NCBI GenBank assembly: GCA_945883495.1
Contig: CAMCXS010000005.1
Location: forward strand, 82,068-146,067
Reading direction: 5' to 3'
DNA from: Akkermansia muciniphila
Lineage (GTDB): Bacteria; Verrucomicrobiota; Verrucomicrobiia; Verrucomicrobiales; DEV007
Length of the DNA stretch: 64,000 bases
A program made the translations under genes and the position numbers. Position 1 is the first letter of the stretch; the number at the start of each line of letters is the position of its first letter. A model generated the notes under the pieces. That model had not been told where the DNA came from. It worked only from the letters and a program-made list of their open reading frames with translations, and did no database searches. Positions 10,044 through 19,381 of this stretch are shown piece after piece.

Positions 10044-11453
10044 ATGGATCCGTGCTTTTCTCCCTCCGCGTGTTCTCGGCGGACGCTGCTGCAACGTTCG
10101 TCGTCGGGGTTCGGCCTGACGGCGTTGGCTTCCTTGTTGGCGGAGCCTGGATTGAAGGCGGCTGGCCGGCCCAAGGCAAAGAGCGTGATCCTTTGCTACA
10201 TGTCCGGCGGCGTTTCCCACATCGACTCGTTCGATCCCAAGCCGCGGCTGCGGGACTTCGCCGGGCAAGACATGCCGGTCAAGGTCGAGCGGACCCAGTT
10301 CAATAACAATGGGAAAGTGTTCCCTTCTCCATTCGAGTTCCGGCCTCATGGCCAGAGCGGGTTGCCGGTGAGCGACATCTTCCCGGAGATCGGGGCCTGC
10401 GCGGACGATTTGGCGGTGATCCGCTCGATGACTTCGACGGTCAACGAGCATGCTCAGGGGAATTTCCTTTTCCACAGTGGGTTTCCCTTCCTGGGGCATC
10501 CGAGCGCCGGAGCCTGGATCAGTTACGGATTGGGCTCCGCCAATGAGAATCTGCCTGCCTACTGCGTCCTCCAGAGCGGTCATGCCGTTCCGGCGCACGG
10601 CGGGGTGGGGCTCTACTCCAGCGGATTCCTGCCCGCGCAGCACCAGGCTTCCATCCTCAAGGCGGACGCAGTCCCGGCGGTGCCGAACATCGTGCCTCGC
10701 CAAGCTACCGGAGCACAACGGGCGCGGCTCGATTTCGTGGGCCAGCTGGACCGGCGGTTCGCGGACGCGCTGGCCCACGAGGATCAAGTCGAGGCGGCCA
10801 TCCGCAACTTCGAAACCGCATTCCGGATGCAGGCGGCGGTCCCGGAGGTCTGCGAGATCAAAGGAGAGAGCGAAGCGGTGCGGCGGCTCTATGGTCTCGA
10901 TGACCCGGATCCGGAGAAAGCCGCCTTTGCCCGTCAAGCGTTGCTGGCGCGGCGGCTGGTGGAAAGGGGCGTCCGTTTCGTGGAGCTCTCGTGCTTGACC
11001 AAGAAGATCGGCGCGGGGAACGGAGCCAACCCGTGGGATCAGCACGGAGAGCTAGAAAAGGGCCACCGGGCGATGGCGTATCAGGTCGATCAGCCGATCG
11101 GGGCGCTGTTGCGAGACCTGAGGGGGAGGGGATTGCTCGACGAGACGCTGGTGATCTTCAGCGGCGAGTTCGGCCGCACCCCGTTCAGCCAAGGGAGCAA
11201 CGGGCGGGATCACAACCCCTACGGGTTCAGTCTCTGGATGGCCGGGGGCGGGATCAAAGGCGGCACGGTCTACGGGGCCACCGATGAGTTCGGCTACCAC
11301 GTGGTCGACAAAAAGGCCACGATTTACGACATCTGGGCCACCGTGTTGCACCAACTCGGGGTGAATCACGAGGATCTTACCTATCGCTACGCGGGCCGGG
11401 ACGTTCGATTGACCGACGTCCATGGCCACATCATCCGGGACGTCGTGAGCTGA
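10044..11453 (+). CDS. DUF1501 family protein (Tat-exported)
   Basis: A 469-residue DUF1501 protein, a sulfatase-like/phosphatase-fold family abundant in Planctomycetes and Verrucomicrobia. The N-terminus has a twin-arginine motif SRRTLLQR (residues 11-18) followed by a hydrophobic stretch. Family hallmarks are [34 protein letters not shown] and [21 protein letters not shown]. It is normally paired with a DUF1549/DUF1553 protein, but here it stands next to a sulfatase. Its biochemical function is not established; a role in sulfated-polysaccharide breakdown is an inference from context. Confidence 0.9.
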   Translation: MDPCFSPSACSRRTLLQRSSSGFGLTALASLLAEPGLKAAGRPKAKSVILCYMSGGVSHIDSFDPKPRLRDFAGQDMPVKVERTQFNNNGKVFPSPFEFRPHGQSGLPVSDIFPEIGACADDLAVIRSMTSTVNEHAQGNFLFHSGFPFLGHPSAGAWISYGLGSANENLPAYCVLQSGHAVPAHGGVGLYSSGFLPAQHQASILKADAVPAVPNIVPRQATGAQRARLDFVGQLDRRFADALAHEDQVEAAIRNFETAFRMQAAVPEVCEIKGESEAVRRLYGLDDPDPEKAAFARQALLARRLVERGVRFVELSCLTKKIGAGNGANPWDQHGELEKGHRAMAYQVDQPIGALLRDLRGRGLLDETLVIFSGEFGRTPFSQGSNGRDHNPYGFSLWMAGGGIKGGTVYGATDEFGYHVVDKKATIYDIWATVLHQLGVNHEDLTYRYAGRDVRLTDVHGHIIRDVVS

Positions 11454-11514
11454 GCCGAATCCACGTTGCCCGGAGCCGACGGCCAAGTTCCTAAGATCTT
11501 CTTGGGTTTCAACG

Positions 11515-11775
11515 CTCAACTCGCGCTCCTGCGCGTACAACGGCCGCTCTCGTACGCGCGAACGCATCTCTGCTCTCTTCAATGAGAGGTCGTGTCTCAT
11601 CAATGATAGCTCTCGTGCCTACAATGACTTCCATGGTTTCTGCAACGACGATCCGTTCTCTTTCAATTGAGAGCTGACTCGCTTCAATGCGAGCTCTCGG
11701 GTCTGCAATCGCCATCCCCTCTCTTTGAATTGCGAGCTCACTCTCATCAATGACGTCTCGTGATCGTACAACCGG
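11515..11775. repeat. Degenerate 21-bp tandem array (about 12 units)
   Basis: Successive 21-bp units share a core like TCAATGAGAGCTC at a constant phase; I count about twelve before the pattern fades near 11775. Read on the minus strand, they stay in frame within an ORF (12033-11509) and give seven-residue units such as IDESELA, IEASQLS, IERERIV, IDETRPL, IEESRDA. Whether this is translated is unclear: the ORF has no clear RBS and its upstream part has no domain. Confidence 0.65.
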
Positions 11776-12028
11776 CATCGCGACGTCTGCACCGCTCGCG
11801 CCGACAAGTCCCTTGGCCGTTGGAAGCGATTCCAATAGGCCCAACGGGCCGGGATAGGGTAGCCCAGGGCGCAGGGAGCTTTCAGCGACCGCAGCCCTGG
11901 GAAACGCCACGACAGGCGCCCCGCCCTGAAAGGTGCGGGACAATGGGGACCCGCCCCCCGGATGGAGCGCCAGCCGCGTGGCAGCGTGAGCCCGTGGGCA
12001 GCCTCTCCGGATGAGGAAGTGAAAGCTT

Positions 12029-12090
12029 CGCACAAAGCCAATGCGGGTTCACAGATGTTGCAGGCAGAACGGAAGCGACGTCATCCTCAT
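12029..12090 (-). repeat. Dispersed repeat, inverted partner of 14195-14265
   Basis: The reverse complement of this stretch matches 14195-14265 closely, sharing the blocks GCTTCCGTTCT, CCTGCAAC.TCTGTGAACC and GCTTTGTG. The two copies lie in opposite orientation on either side of the first cassette block. Confidence 0.65.
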
Positions 12091-12096
12091 GCCGAT

Positions 12097-12127
<31 letters not shown>

Positions 12128-12294
12128 TTCAGTCTTTCCGGACGTAAAGAATCCCGGTCCCTCCGCCCCTCCACGTGAGCCCAGGTTATTTCGGCTTCTA
12201 GGTTCAGGCTTGCGACGCCTACCATTGGCAATTTCACTGAGCTCAGAGCCTAAGTCACGCCGTGCCCGGCGCGGGCTTCTCCAAAGGGATCGTG

Positions 12295-12412
12295 CTCAGC
12301 GAAGCGGTGCTCGTGCTCGTAATCGTAATCGTAATCGTAATCGAAACACCGTTGAACCCGTTAGCGCTCTTTGGCGAAATGACGAACCGAATCAAACACG
12401 AGCACGAGCGAC
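12295..12412 (-). repeat. GAGCAC/TAATCG foldback element, copy 1
   Basis: Hexanucleotide runs (TGCTCG, then four TAATCG) are followed by a ~55-bp conserved middle and an opposite GAGCAC run, so the ends can pair into a foldback. The middle matches, in reverse complement, the copies at 18.7, 19.0, 21.3, 21.6 and 23.1 kb. A bare GAGCAC run also lies at 12096-12127. Confidence 0.7.
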
Positions 12413-12629
12413 GGTGGCTTGGACCTTTTCCCCTGCCTATTCCCAGGGTCGTTTGGGCGGCAGCGGTGGATGTGGCGGTAACGGGCAGCTCTCGCCCTCG
12501 CCTTGCCGTTGGTCGCTGCCCCGGATCGCCGTGACTCGGACAGCCCTAGCCGAAAATGCCCTCGACCGGCTGGCGCCCAGGTTGTAGGCTGACGGGCATG
12601 AGGTCAGGAACCTTGGCGTGGCGGAATTC

Positions 12630-12730
12630 ACAGAACAAGGGGCGGCACGCCAACCGCAATGAACCCTCATGCGGCCTGCTTGCGCACGCCGCACGCCAGG
12701 TCAGCGGCGGGTGCGCCCTGACGACAGACA
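12630..12730 (+). repeat. attC-like recombination site a
   Basis: The left arm AGAACAAGGGGCGGCACGCC can pair with the right arm around GTGCGCCCTGACG, giving interrupted complementarity (AGGG-CG-CAC-CC-CCGC) around a variable centre. This is the usual architecture of integron attC sites: short outer simple sites plus an imperfect palindrome with unpaired bases. It ends 19 nt before a small cassette-like gene. Identified by eye; folding of the bottom strand was not computed. Confidence 0.55.
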
Positions 12731-12749
12731 TCTCAGCCTGAAACCCACA

Positions 12750-12989
12750 ATGAGTGCTCCGCAAGAACCAAAAGAAAACGGCAGATCATTTTCGGGAGTT
12801 TATACCGGAACGTTTATGGCTATCGGAGTAGCGGTTGGAGCTGCATCAGGCGACATGGGATTGATGGCGAGTTTCATGTGTCTCTTTCTGACTATCGGCA
12901 TAGCCTTGGATAGCTGCGCCTCCAAGACGAAGCCATCTGATAAGCCGACTGGTTCGGCCAACGAGAGCGAACAGAACAAGAACCCTTGA
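12750..12989 (+). CDS. Small glycine-rich membrane protein in a cassette
   Basis: A 79-residue ORF between two attC-like sites. A polar N-terminus (MSAPQEPKENGRSFSG) is followed by two hydrophobic stretches, about residues 20-34 (GTFMAIGVAVGAASG) and 38-52 (LMASFMCLFLTIGIA). The tail is charged and Ser/Lys-rich (SKTKPSDKPTGS). No family is recognised. ATG at 12750 was chosen because the upstream in-frame extension runs through the attC-like site. The gene-site-gene layout suggests a mobile cassette; function unknown. Confidence 0.6.
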   Translation: MSAPQEPKENGRSFSGVYTGTFMAIGVAVGAASGDMGLMASFMCLFLTIGIALDSCASKTKPSDKPTGSANESEQNKNP

Positions 12990-13036
12990 TCGGCAACGCT
13001 TCTAAACACCCTTTAGTCACTCCACTCAATCCACAA

Positions 13037-13150
13037 GGGCGAACAAAAAGCGCGGCTGGACAACCGCTGGGGTTCCTCTGCCGGCCATGCTTCCCGTAAC
13101 TATCACCCCCGCCTCAACGGTGCCAGCGCTTGATCGTGAGGCGTCTAGCC
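13037..13150 (+). repeat. attC-like recombination site b
   Basis: The left end GGGCGAACAAAAAGCGCGGC pairs with the right end TGCCAGCGCTTGATC: the stem AAGCGC..TGG.CA..CCG is interrupted by unpaired bases. The outer right box GCGTCTAGCC resembles the usual GTTAGCC core with one change. It separates the 79-aa gene from the metallo-beta-lactamase gene. Confidence 0.6.
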
Positions 13151-13157
13151 GCATCTC

Positions 13158-13820
13158 ATGATTACGCGCCTAAAACTGTCCAGTTCGAACGCCTACCTCA
13201 TTCGAGGCGAACGCAATTTCCTTGTGGATTCGGGTTCACAATCCGACTGGCATCTTTTAGAGCAACTTCTGTTGAAGGAGGGCTTTTCGTTCAAGGATCT
13301 TGCCGCCGTTATCCACACTCACGGCCACAGCGACCATGCCGGGTGCTCCGCGCGCCTACAGGAGAGATTTGGGACGCCCACAGTCATCCATCACGCGGAT
13401 ACGGTTCTTGTATCTGCCGGTCGGAATGGGCAATTAACTCCGAAAGGTTTCTTGGGTCATGTGGCAAAGCCCTTTCTGGACAAACCGTTTCCGCCGTTCC
13501 GCCCCTCACTGGAACTGATTGATCTATCCGAATTTAGCTCGCTAGGGTTTCCAGGTTACGCCATCCATACTCCCGGTCATACAGAGGGTTCCATTTCGCT
13601 CGTCGTTGGCGACTCTGTTCTTGTGGGCGATGTTGCGCGCGGTGGTCTCGTGGGAGGTGCGGCATACCATTTGTTTGTTGAAGACTTGACTGCGATCCGC
13701 CAGAGCATCGTGCGCCTTCTCAGGACGAGGGCTGGCTTGTTTTATCCCGGTCACTTTTCTCCGTTCACATCAGCTCAACTGTCACGCCTTCTCCCCTTGC
13801 ATGATGCAATCGTCGCCTAA
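13158..13820 (+). CDS. Metallo-beta-lactamase-fold hydrolase in a cassette
   Basis: A 220-residue MBL-fold protein. The zinc-binding motif HTHGHSDHAG lies at residues 53-62. Further ligands are expected in IHTPGHTEGSISL and VLVGDVARGG, with a last histidine in FYPGHFSP. There is no signal peptide, so it should act in the cytoplasm. The family includes glyoxalase II, lactonases, quorum-quenching enzymes and beta-lactamases; the short length and lone domain fit glyoxalase-II-like or lactonase-like members, but no substrate can be assigned. The TAA stop lies inside the next attC-like site, as is common in integron cassettes. It starts 8 nt after the previous site. Confidence 0.85.
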   Translation: MITRLKLSSSNAYLIRGERNFLVDSGSQSDWHLLEQLLLKEGFSFKDLAAVIHTHGHSDHAGCSARLQERFGTPTVIHHADTVLVSAGRNGQLTPKGFLGHVAKPFLDKPFPPFRPSLELIDLSEFSSLGFPGYAIHTPGHTEGSISLVVGDSVLVGDVARGGLVGGAAYHLFVEDLTAIRQSIVRLLRTRAGLFYPGHFSPFTSAQLSRLLPLHDAIVA

Positions 13821-13907
13821 CAAATCGGATGCGGGCAACGGCTCGGATGGCATCTGTCGTGTCATCGACGCCTCCCGCCCACAGGCGCCTGATCCGCGAC
13901 GTTCGCC
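13815..13907 (+). repeat. attC-like recombination site c
   Basis: The left box GCCTAAC (containing the hydrolase stop codon) and right box GTTCGCC enclose arms AAATCGGATGCGGGC and CAGGCGCCTGATCCGC. These pair imperfectly (CGGAT..GG.C). Both outer boxes fit the RYYYAAC/GTTRRRY pattern within one or two changes. This is the most typical attC of the first block. Confidence 0.65.
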
Positions 13908-13943
13908 CGAGAAACCGAGTCCACACTACCACGTAGTATGCAT

Positions 13944-14111
13944 ATGACCAACAACCAACCACCAGTTACTATCCAGCCCATGGTTCCCATCTACCGCAGT
14001 CCGCTGCTGCCTCCCGGGGCGCACACGTTGAAGCTGCGCGTCACAGGCGATAAAAACCCCGCCTCACGGGGCCAAACCATCCGACCCGCCTATCTGAACG
14101 TGTTGGAGTGA
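13944..14111 (+). pseudogene. Carbohydrate-binding-module C-terminal fragment
   Basis: A 55-codon ORF whose product contains SPLLPPGAHTLKLRVTGDKN and then PASRG. This pattern is typical of the end of beta-sandwich modules attached to glycoside hydrolases (pattern H-TLKVRVTG-KNPASKG). No catalytic part is present upstream; instead there is an attC-like site 37 nt before the ATG. It is most likely a gene remnant. The hairpin CCCCGCCTCACGGGG next to TAAAAA within it could alternatively be read as a minus-strand terminator for the CysJ-like gene. Confidence 0.45.
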
Positions 14112-14194
14112 GCTTCCGGCCAGTTCCAAGGGATGAATTTTTGGTGCCAGGTTCGGTGCACCTTAAACGTTAAACATCCCCCGTTTCCGGTCAT

Positions 14195-14265
14195 CCCCAT
14201 GGAGGATGGCGCTTCCGTTCTTCCTGCAACGTCTGTGAACCCTCATTCGCTTTGTGCCTCTGTGC
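14195..14265 (+). repeat. Dispersed repeat, inverted partner of 12029-12090
   Basis: It contains GGCGCTTCCGTTCTTCCTGC, then TCTGTGAACCCTCATTCGC and TTTGTGC, matching the reverse complement of 12029-12090 with a few changes and a short insertion. No ORF of note. Confidence 0.65.
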
Positions 14266-14327
14266 GAAAGGGGGGGCCCATTGGCGGATCGACGAGGCGC
14301 GATCCGTTTTCTGGGGGAACATCCGAA

Positions 14328-15986
14328 TCAATAGACGTCGCGCTGGTAACGCTTGTCTTTCTTCATCTGCTTCACGTAGTTCGCCGCCTCATCCGCGCTC
14401 ATGCCGCCGTGGACGGCGATGAGATCGTGGAGGGCGTCATCGACGTCCTTTGCCATTTTTGAGGCGTCGCCGCAGACGTAGAAGTGAGCGCCGTCGGCCA
14501 GCCAGGACCAGACGTCCTTACCCTGTTTGGCGAGGAGGTGCTGGACGTAGACTTTTTCCCCTTGGTCGCGAGACCAAGCGAGGTCGAGCCGGGTGAGGAA
14601 ACCGCTGGCGTGATAGGCCTCGAACTCCTCCTCGTAGAAGTAGTCGTGAGCGCGGTGCGGATTGCCGAAGAAGAGCCAGTTGCGGCCCGTGGCGCCGATT
14701 ACTTCGCGTTCTTCGAGGAAGGCGCGGAAGGGCGCGATCCCGGTTCCGGGACCGACCATGATCATCGGGACGGTGGGATCGACCGGTGGCTTGAAGCCTT
14801 TGGCCGGTTGGACAAAGACGCCAGCGGTGTCGCCATCGGGCAGCCGGTCCGCGAGCAACGTCGAAGCCACGCCGAGCCGACGGCGGCCGCGGGACTGGTA
14901 TTCCACGCGCGCCACGGTGAGGTGAACCTCGTCCGGGTGCTTCTTCAGGCTGGATGCGATCGAGTAGAGACGCGGATTCAGTTTGCCAAGGGCGGCGACC
15001 AACTCCTCGGCGGGATACTTCACCTTGGGGAAAGCGAGGAAGAGATCGATGAGTTCGCGGCCTTCGCACCAAGCCTGAAAATCCTTGTTCATCTCCGGGA
15101 GGAGCAGGTGCTTCAGGTAGAAGTCCTTGGCGCGTTCCGCGAAATCCTTGAGGAACTTCCGGGAGATGCCGGTGATCGCGTAACTGCCGATCAGGGCGCT
15201 GCGCAGCGAGGTCTCCTTGTGTTCCGGGGTGCGCACGGATTCTTCGCCCGAGCAGCCGGCGGCTTGCAGGAGTTCATCGACCAGCGCGGGATCGTTGCGC
15301 GGCACGAGGCCGAGAGCGTCCCCGACCTCGTAAGTCAGTCCAGATCCGGCCAAGCTGAATTCGAAGTGCCGGGTGTCTTTCGGGGAGCCGGGGCCGCAAA
15401 GGCGCTTGTGCACCAGCAGCGCGGAAGGGAAGGGATTCTTCTTGGAATACCCGTCCGGGATCTCTTCTTCCTCCTCCTCGGCGCCATTGGCGGCAGGGGC
15501 CTTGACCGGGACCAGCTTGGTCAGCTCCCCAGTGACGGAACTCCACCACGTCTGCGCAGGCTCTTCGAACTCGAGCGGGCAATCGGCCCGGGGCGCGAAA
15601 CGTTGGGCGCCCAATTCCTCAAAACGGCGATCGAGGTTCTTCCCCATGCCGCAGAAGATCTGGTAATCGGTATCGCCCAGCCCGAGAACGGAGAAACGGA
15701 GATTTTCCAGGCGCGGCGCCTGAGCGGATTCGAGATGATTCCAGAACTCGACGGCATTGTCCGGCGGTTCGCCATCGCCCCAGGTGCTGGAGACCGCCAG
15801 CAGGTATTTCTCCCGGGTCAGGTCGACATCGCGGAATTTCGCCATATCGACGACTGGGGCTTCGTAGCCCAAGGCGGCGAGTTTGCGGCCAAAGTTCTTG
15901 GCGAGTTGTTCGGCGTTTCCGGATTGCGATCCAAACATCACAATCACTCGGGCGTGCCCGTTGTCCGGCTGGGTGTCGGTGTTCAC
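14328..15986 (-). CDS. CysJ-like NADPH-dependent flavoprotein reductase
   Basis: A diflavin reductase of 552 residues from a GTG at 15986, chosen because AGAGAGAAGA lies just upstream; an in-frame ATG at 16076 would add 30 residues without homology. An N-terminal flavodoxin domain (FGSQSGNAEQLAKNFG, about 18-33) is followed by an acidic linker (EEEEEE), a FAD-binding domain (NPRLYSIASS) and an NADPH-binding domain (MVGPGTGIAPFRAFLEER). It ends with KRYQRDVY, the usual C-terminus of sulfite reductase alpha subunits. It should pass electrons from NADPH to a hemoprotein; no CysI-like partner is nearby, so the acceptor is uncertain. It is divergent from the helicase. Confidence 0.88.
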   Translation of the reverse strand: MNTDTQPDNGHARVIVMFGSQSGNAEQLAKNFGRKLAALGYEAPVVDMAKFRDVDLTREKYLLAVSSTWGDGEPPDNAVEFWNHLESAQAPRLENLRFSVLGLGDTDYQIFCGMGKNLDRRFEELGAQRFAPRADCPLEFEEPAQTWWSSVTGELTKLVPVKAPAANGAEEEEEEIPDGYSKKNPFPSALLVHKRLCGPGSPKDTRHFEFSLAGSGLTYEVGDALGLVPRNDPALVDELLQAAGCSGEESVRTPEHKETSLRSALIGSYAITGISRKFLKDFAERAKDFYLKHLLLPEMNKDFQAWCEGRELIDLFLAFPKVKYPAEELVAALGKLNPRLYSIASSLKKHPDEVHLTVARVEYQSRGRRRLGVASTLLADRLPDGDTAGVFVQPAKGFKPPVDPTVPMIMVGPGTGIAPFRAFLEEREVIGATGRNWLFFGNPHRAHDYFYEEEFEAYHASGFLTRLDLAWSRDQGEKVYVQHLLAKQGKDVWSWLADGAHFYVCGDASKMAKDVDDALHDLIAVHGGMSADEAANYVKQMKKDKRYQRDVY

Positions 15987-16158
15987 TTGTCTTCTCTCTC
16001 GATTCGGTGCGGCTCGATCCGCAAGATACGTTCCAAGGGCGGCGAAGATACCCGCGACGGGGAACCTTGCACCCAAGAAATGCCTTTCCCTTGCGAGAGT
16101 TGTTCTTTCGTGGAACCAAAGGGAAGGTTTGAATACCTTCGGAAAGGGGGGCGGTCCA

Positions 16159-18642
16159 ATGGGTGCAATGAATCTCGAAGCTCTCGCGAGTCACCTGGAG
16201 CTTCCCGACCTGTGGCAACAGGAGGCGGTCCGGGCCCTCAAAGCCGGACGCGACGTGGTTCTCGGTGCTCCCACCGGCGCGGGCAAAACCTTCGTCTTTG
16301 AACTGCTCGTGAAGTCCGGCGCCCTCCGCGGTCAAGCGATCTACACCGTGCCGACCCGCGCCCTGGCCAATGACAAGTGGCGGTCGTGGAAAGCGGAAGG
16401 CTGGCGCGTCGGAATCGCCACTGGTGACCTCGCCGTCGATACCGATGCCCCGGTCGTGGTCGCCACCTTGGAAACCCAGCGCGAACGATTTCTCTCCGGC
16501 GAAGGGCCGCGACTCCTCGTCATCGACGAATACCAGATGATCGGCGATGCCCGGCGCGGGTTGAACTACGAGCTCGCCATCGTCCTTTCTCCGCCCTCGA
16601 CGCAGCTTCTCCTCATGAGCGGTTCGGTGGCGAATGGGAACGACATCGCCGCCTGGATGCGCGGGTTGGGGCGCGACGTGGCGCTGGTGGAACACAAGGA
16701 ACGGCCGGTGCCACTTGAAGACATCCCGGTGCAAAGCCTGACCCGGGCTGCGCCGAGCTCGATCAAAGGGTTTTGGCCTCGCGTCGCCGTTTCCGTCCTG
16801 ATGAGCGATTGCGCGCCGCTGCTCATCTTTGCCCCGCAACGCAAGGCGGCGGAAAAAATCGCCCGGCAGATCAGCACGGCCCTGCCGCAGGGCAAACCGG
16901 TGCCGCTTTCCGCGGCTCAAGAGGCTGCCCTCGGTCCGCAACTGGCGAAGATGGTGCGGAACCGCGTGGCCTATCACCACAGTGGACTCACCTTTGCGCA
17001 GCGCGCTGGCATCATTGAGCCACTGGCCAAATCTGGACAGCTCCGTGTCATCGTGGCCACGACGGGGCTGGCCGCGGGGATCAACTTCTCCGTCCGCTCC
17101 GTGCTGGTGTCCGACACCCAATACCAGGACGGCGTGTTCCAACGCGAGCTGACGCCGGATGAGCTGTTGCAAATGTACGGACGAGCCGGGCGTCGTGGCC
17201 TGGATGAAGTGGGCTACGCGCTCTGCATCGAAAATGGCCCCCGCCTCAGCGATGCCCGGCCCAAGATCCTGCGTCGCGCCAGCCGGGTGGATTGGCCTAC
17301 GCTCCTCCGCGTCATGGAAGCGGCCGGAAGGCGAGGGGAGTCCCCATTCCAAGCGGCGGCGGAATTGACCGAACGTCTTTTCTCTCCCCGAGCCATCGGT
17401 CTTGGATTCACCGCGGAAGAACGGCCGGAGTTGGCCGATGCCCTGCCGCTTTCGGGCCAGGCTCTGTTCGGAATCGATCCCGGTTACCGGGAAATCCTCA
17501 ACGCCGCGGGCGAGTGGGAACGGGAATCGCCGGATGCCGCGGGCACGGTGGAGCTGCGTTCGGCATTGGCTTGGACCGGCAAACGCGGTTGGCAACCTGC
17601 CTTACGCACCGGGCAATACATGCAAGAACGCGCTCGGCCGATCGGACGGCTCTGCAAGATCCCGGAAAGCGACGGTTCGATTTATGGCGCGGAGATCCAA
17701 TTGGCGCGGCTCGACGAAGCCGGCAAAGCGTGCCTCACCAAACGGTGGCGCTCGGTCGCTCCGCCGCGGCGACGGCTGGAGTCGTTCGATCCCGCGGACC
17801 TCATTCCTTGGGTGACGAATGCCGTGCAAGAGCTAGCCGCTGGAGCCACGTTGCGCGATCTCACGGTGCGCGACGGCTTTCTCCACGCCATCGTCGATCT
17901 GGGCGGGCTCAAGGTGCCGGCCTGCCGCGACCGTTCCGGCGCCTGGTTGATCGATCCCGAACGGCGGTCCGTCCGCGTGCGGTTCGATACCGGGTATGTC
18001 GATGAAATCTCCGGGGAAGCGATCGAGCCGCAACCCGGTTCCGCGGCGCATGCTTGGCGCCAACTGGGATTGATCGAGGCCAATGGCCGGCCCACCTTGC
18101 GCGGGCAGATCTTCAGTTATTTCCATCAAGGCGAGGGCTTGGCGATCGCGGCGGCCTTGGAGGACGAGACCTATCCCGTGGACGACATCGTCGCTCACCT
18201 CGTGAACCTGCGCGCGGGGCACCGGTTTGAGTCCGACGCGATGCAGGACACGCCGAGCGAACGCCTCGGTCTCGCCTGCCGCCAAGCCTACGGCACCGCG
18301 GAATTCCCCGGTTACCTGCGGCTCGGCGTGCCCGCCACCTACGGCGAAGGCGCGGCGGAAGTCGTCGCGGAATTTCTCGCGGGTCGTCACCGGGACCGGG
18401 ACGAGGAACGCAGCGAGTTCGGCCGTGGCGACGTGGAACGAGCCTTGGTCGAGTGGCTCAGCCTGCTGCGCCACATCGCCCACGCACCAGATGCGCCGAG
18501 CGCGCGCTGGAATGAGTTGCGCCAAGCCGCCGCCACAGTCGCCAACCGGCATCAACCTCGGCAGAAGTCGATGCTGCAACTGCCCGAGTTCGAAGCCCAT
18601 TTTCTGCGGCAGCCGGTGCAGCACCGGTTGAGCCGGGTGTGA
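16159..18642 (+). CDS. Ski2-like DEAD/DEAH-box helicase
   Basis: An 827-residue superfamily 2 helicase. Motif I is GAPTGAGKT (36-44), motif Ia VPTRALAND, motif II DEYQ (123-126, a variant of DExH), motif III LLMSGSVAN, motif V VATTGLAAGINF and motif VI QMYGRAGRRGLD. The last form matches Ski2/Brr2/Hel308-type enzymes. The C-terminal ~400 residues are a family-specific region with no nuclease motif seen. ATG at 16159 follows a GGAAAGGGGG purine run; an upstream in-frame start at 15883 would overlap the divergent reductase gene. The role (RNA processing or DNA repair) is not determinable. Confidence 0.9.
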   Translation: MGAMNLEALASHLELPDLWQQEAVRALKAGRDVVLGAPTGAGKTFVFELLVKSGALRGQAIYTVPTRALANDKWRSWKAEGWRVGIATGDLAVDTDAPVVVATLETQRERFLSGEGPRLLVIDEYQMIGDARRGLNYELAIVLSPPSTQLLLMSGSVANGNDIAAWMRGLGRDVALVEHKERPVPLEDIPVQSLTRAAPSSIKGFWPRVAVSVLMSDCAPLLIFAPQRKAAEKIARQISTALPQGKPVPLSAAQEAALGPQLAKMVRNRVAYHHSGLTFAQRAGIIEPLAKSGQLRVIVATTGLAAGINFSVRSVLVSDTQYQDGVFQRELTPDELLQMYGRAGRRGLDEVGYALCIENGPRLSDARPKILRRASRVDWPTLLRVMEAAGRRGESPFQAAAELTERLFSPRAIGLGFTAEERPELADALPLSGQALFGIDPGYREILNAAGEWERESPDAAGTVELRSALAWTGKRGWQPALRTGQYMQERARPIGRLCKIPESDGSIYGAEIQLARLDEAGKACLTKRWRSVAPPRRRLESFDPADLIPWVTNAVQELAAGATLRDLTVRDGFLHAIVDLGGLKVPACRDRSGAWLIDPERRSVRVRFDTGYVDEISGEAIEPQPGSAAHAWRQLGLIEANGRPTLRGQIFSYFHQGEGLAIAAALEDETYPVDDIVAHLVNLRAGHRFESDAMQDTPSERLGLACRQAYGTAEFPGYLRLGVPATYGEGAAEVVAEFLAGRHRDRDEERSEFGRGDVERALVEWLSLLRHIAHAPDAPSARWNELRQAAATVANRHQPRQKSMLQLPEFEAHFLRQPVQHRLSRV

Positions 18643-19381
<739 letters not shown>

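Noticed and set aside
14050..14073. Rho-independent terminator of the CysJ-like gene
   Set aside because: The GC hairpin plus T-run is on the correct strand but ~255 nt beyond the stop and falls inside a plausible coding remnant; mentioned but not listed as a feature.
15987..16076. N-terminal extension of the CysJ-like protein to ATG 16076
   Set aside because: The extra 30 residues are unconserved and intrude on the divergent promoter; GTG 15986 has a better purine-rich upstream site.
14484..16301. 605-codon plus-strand ORF opposite the CysJ-like gene
   Set aside because: Antisense shadow; the minus-strand frame has all flavodoxin, FAD and NADPH motifs.
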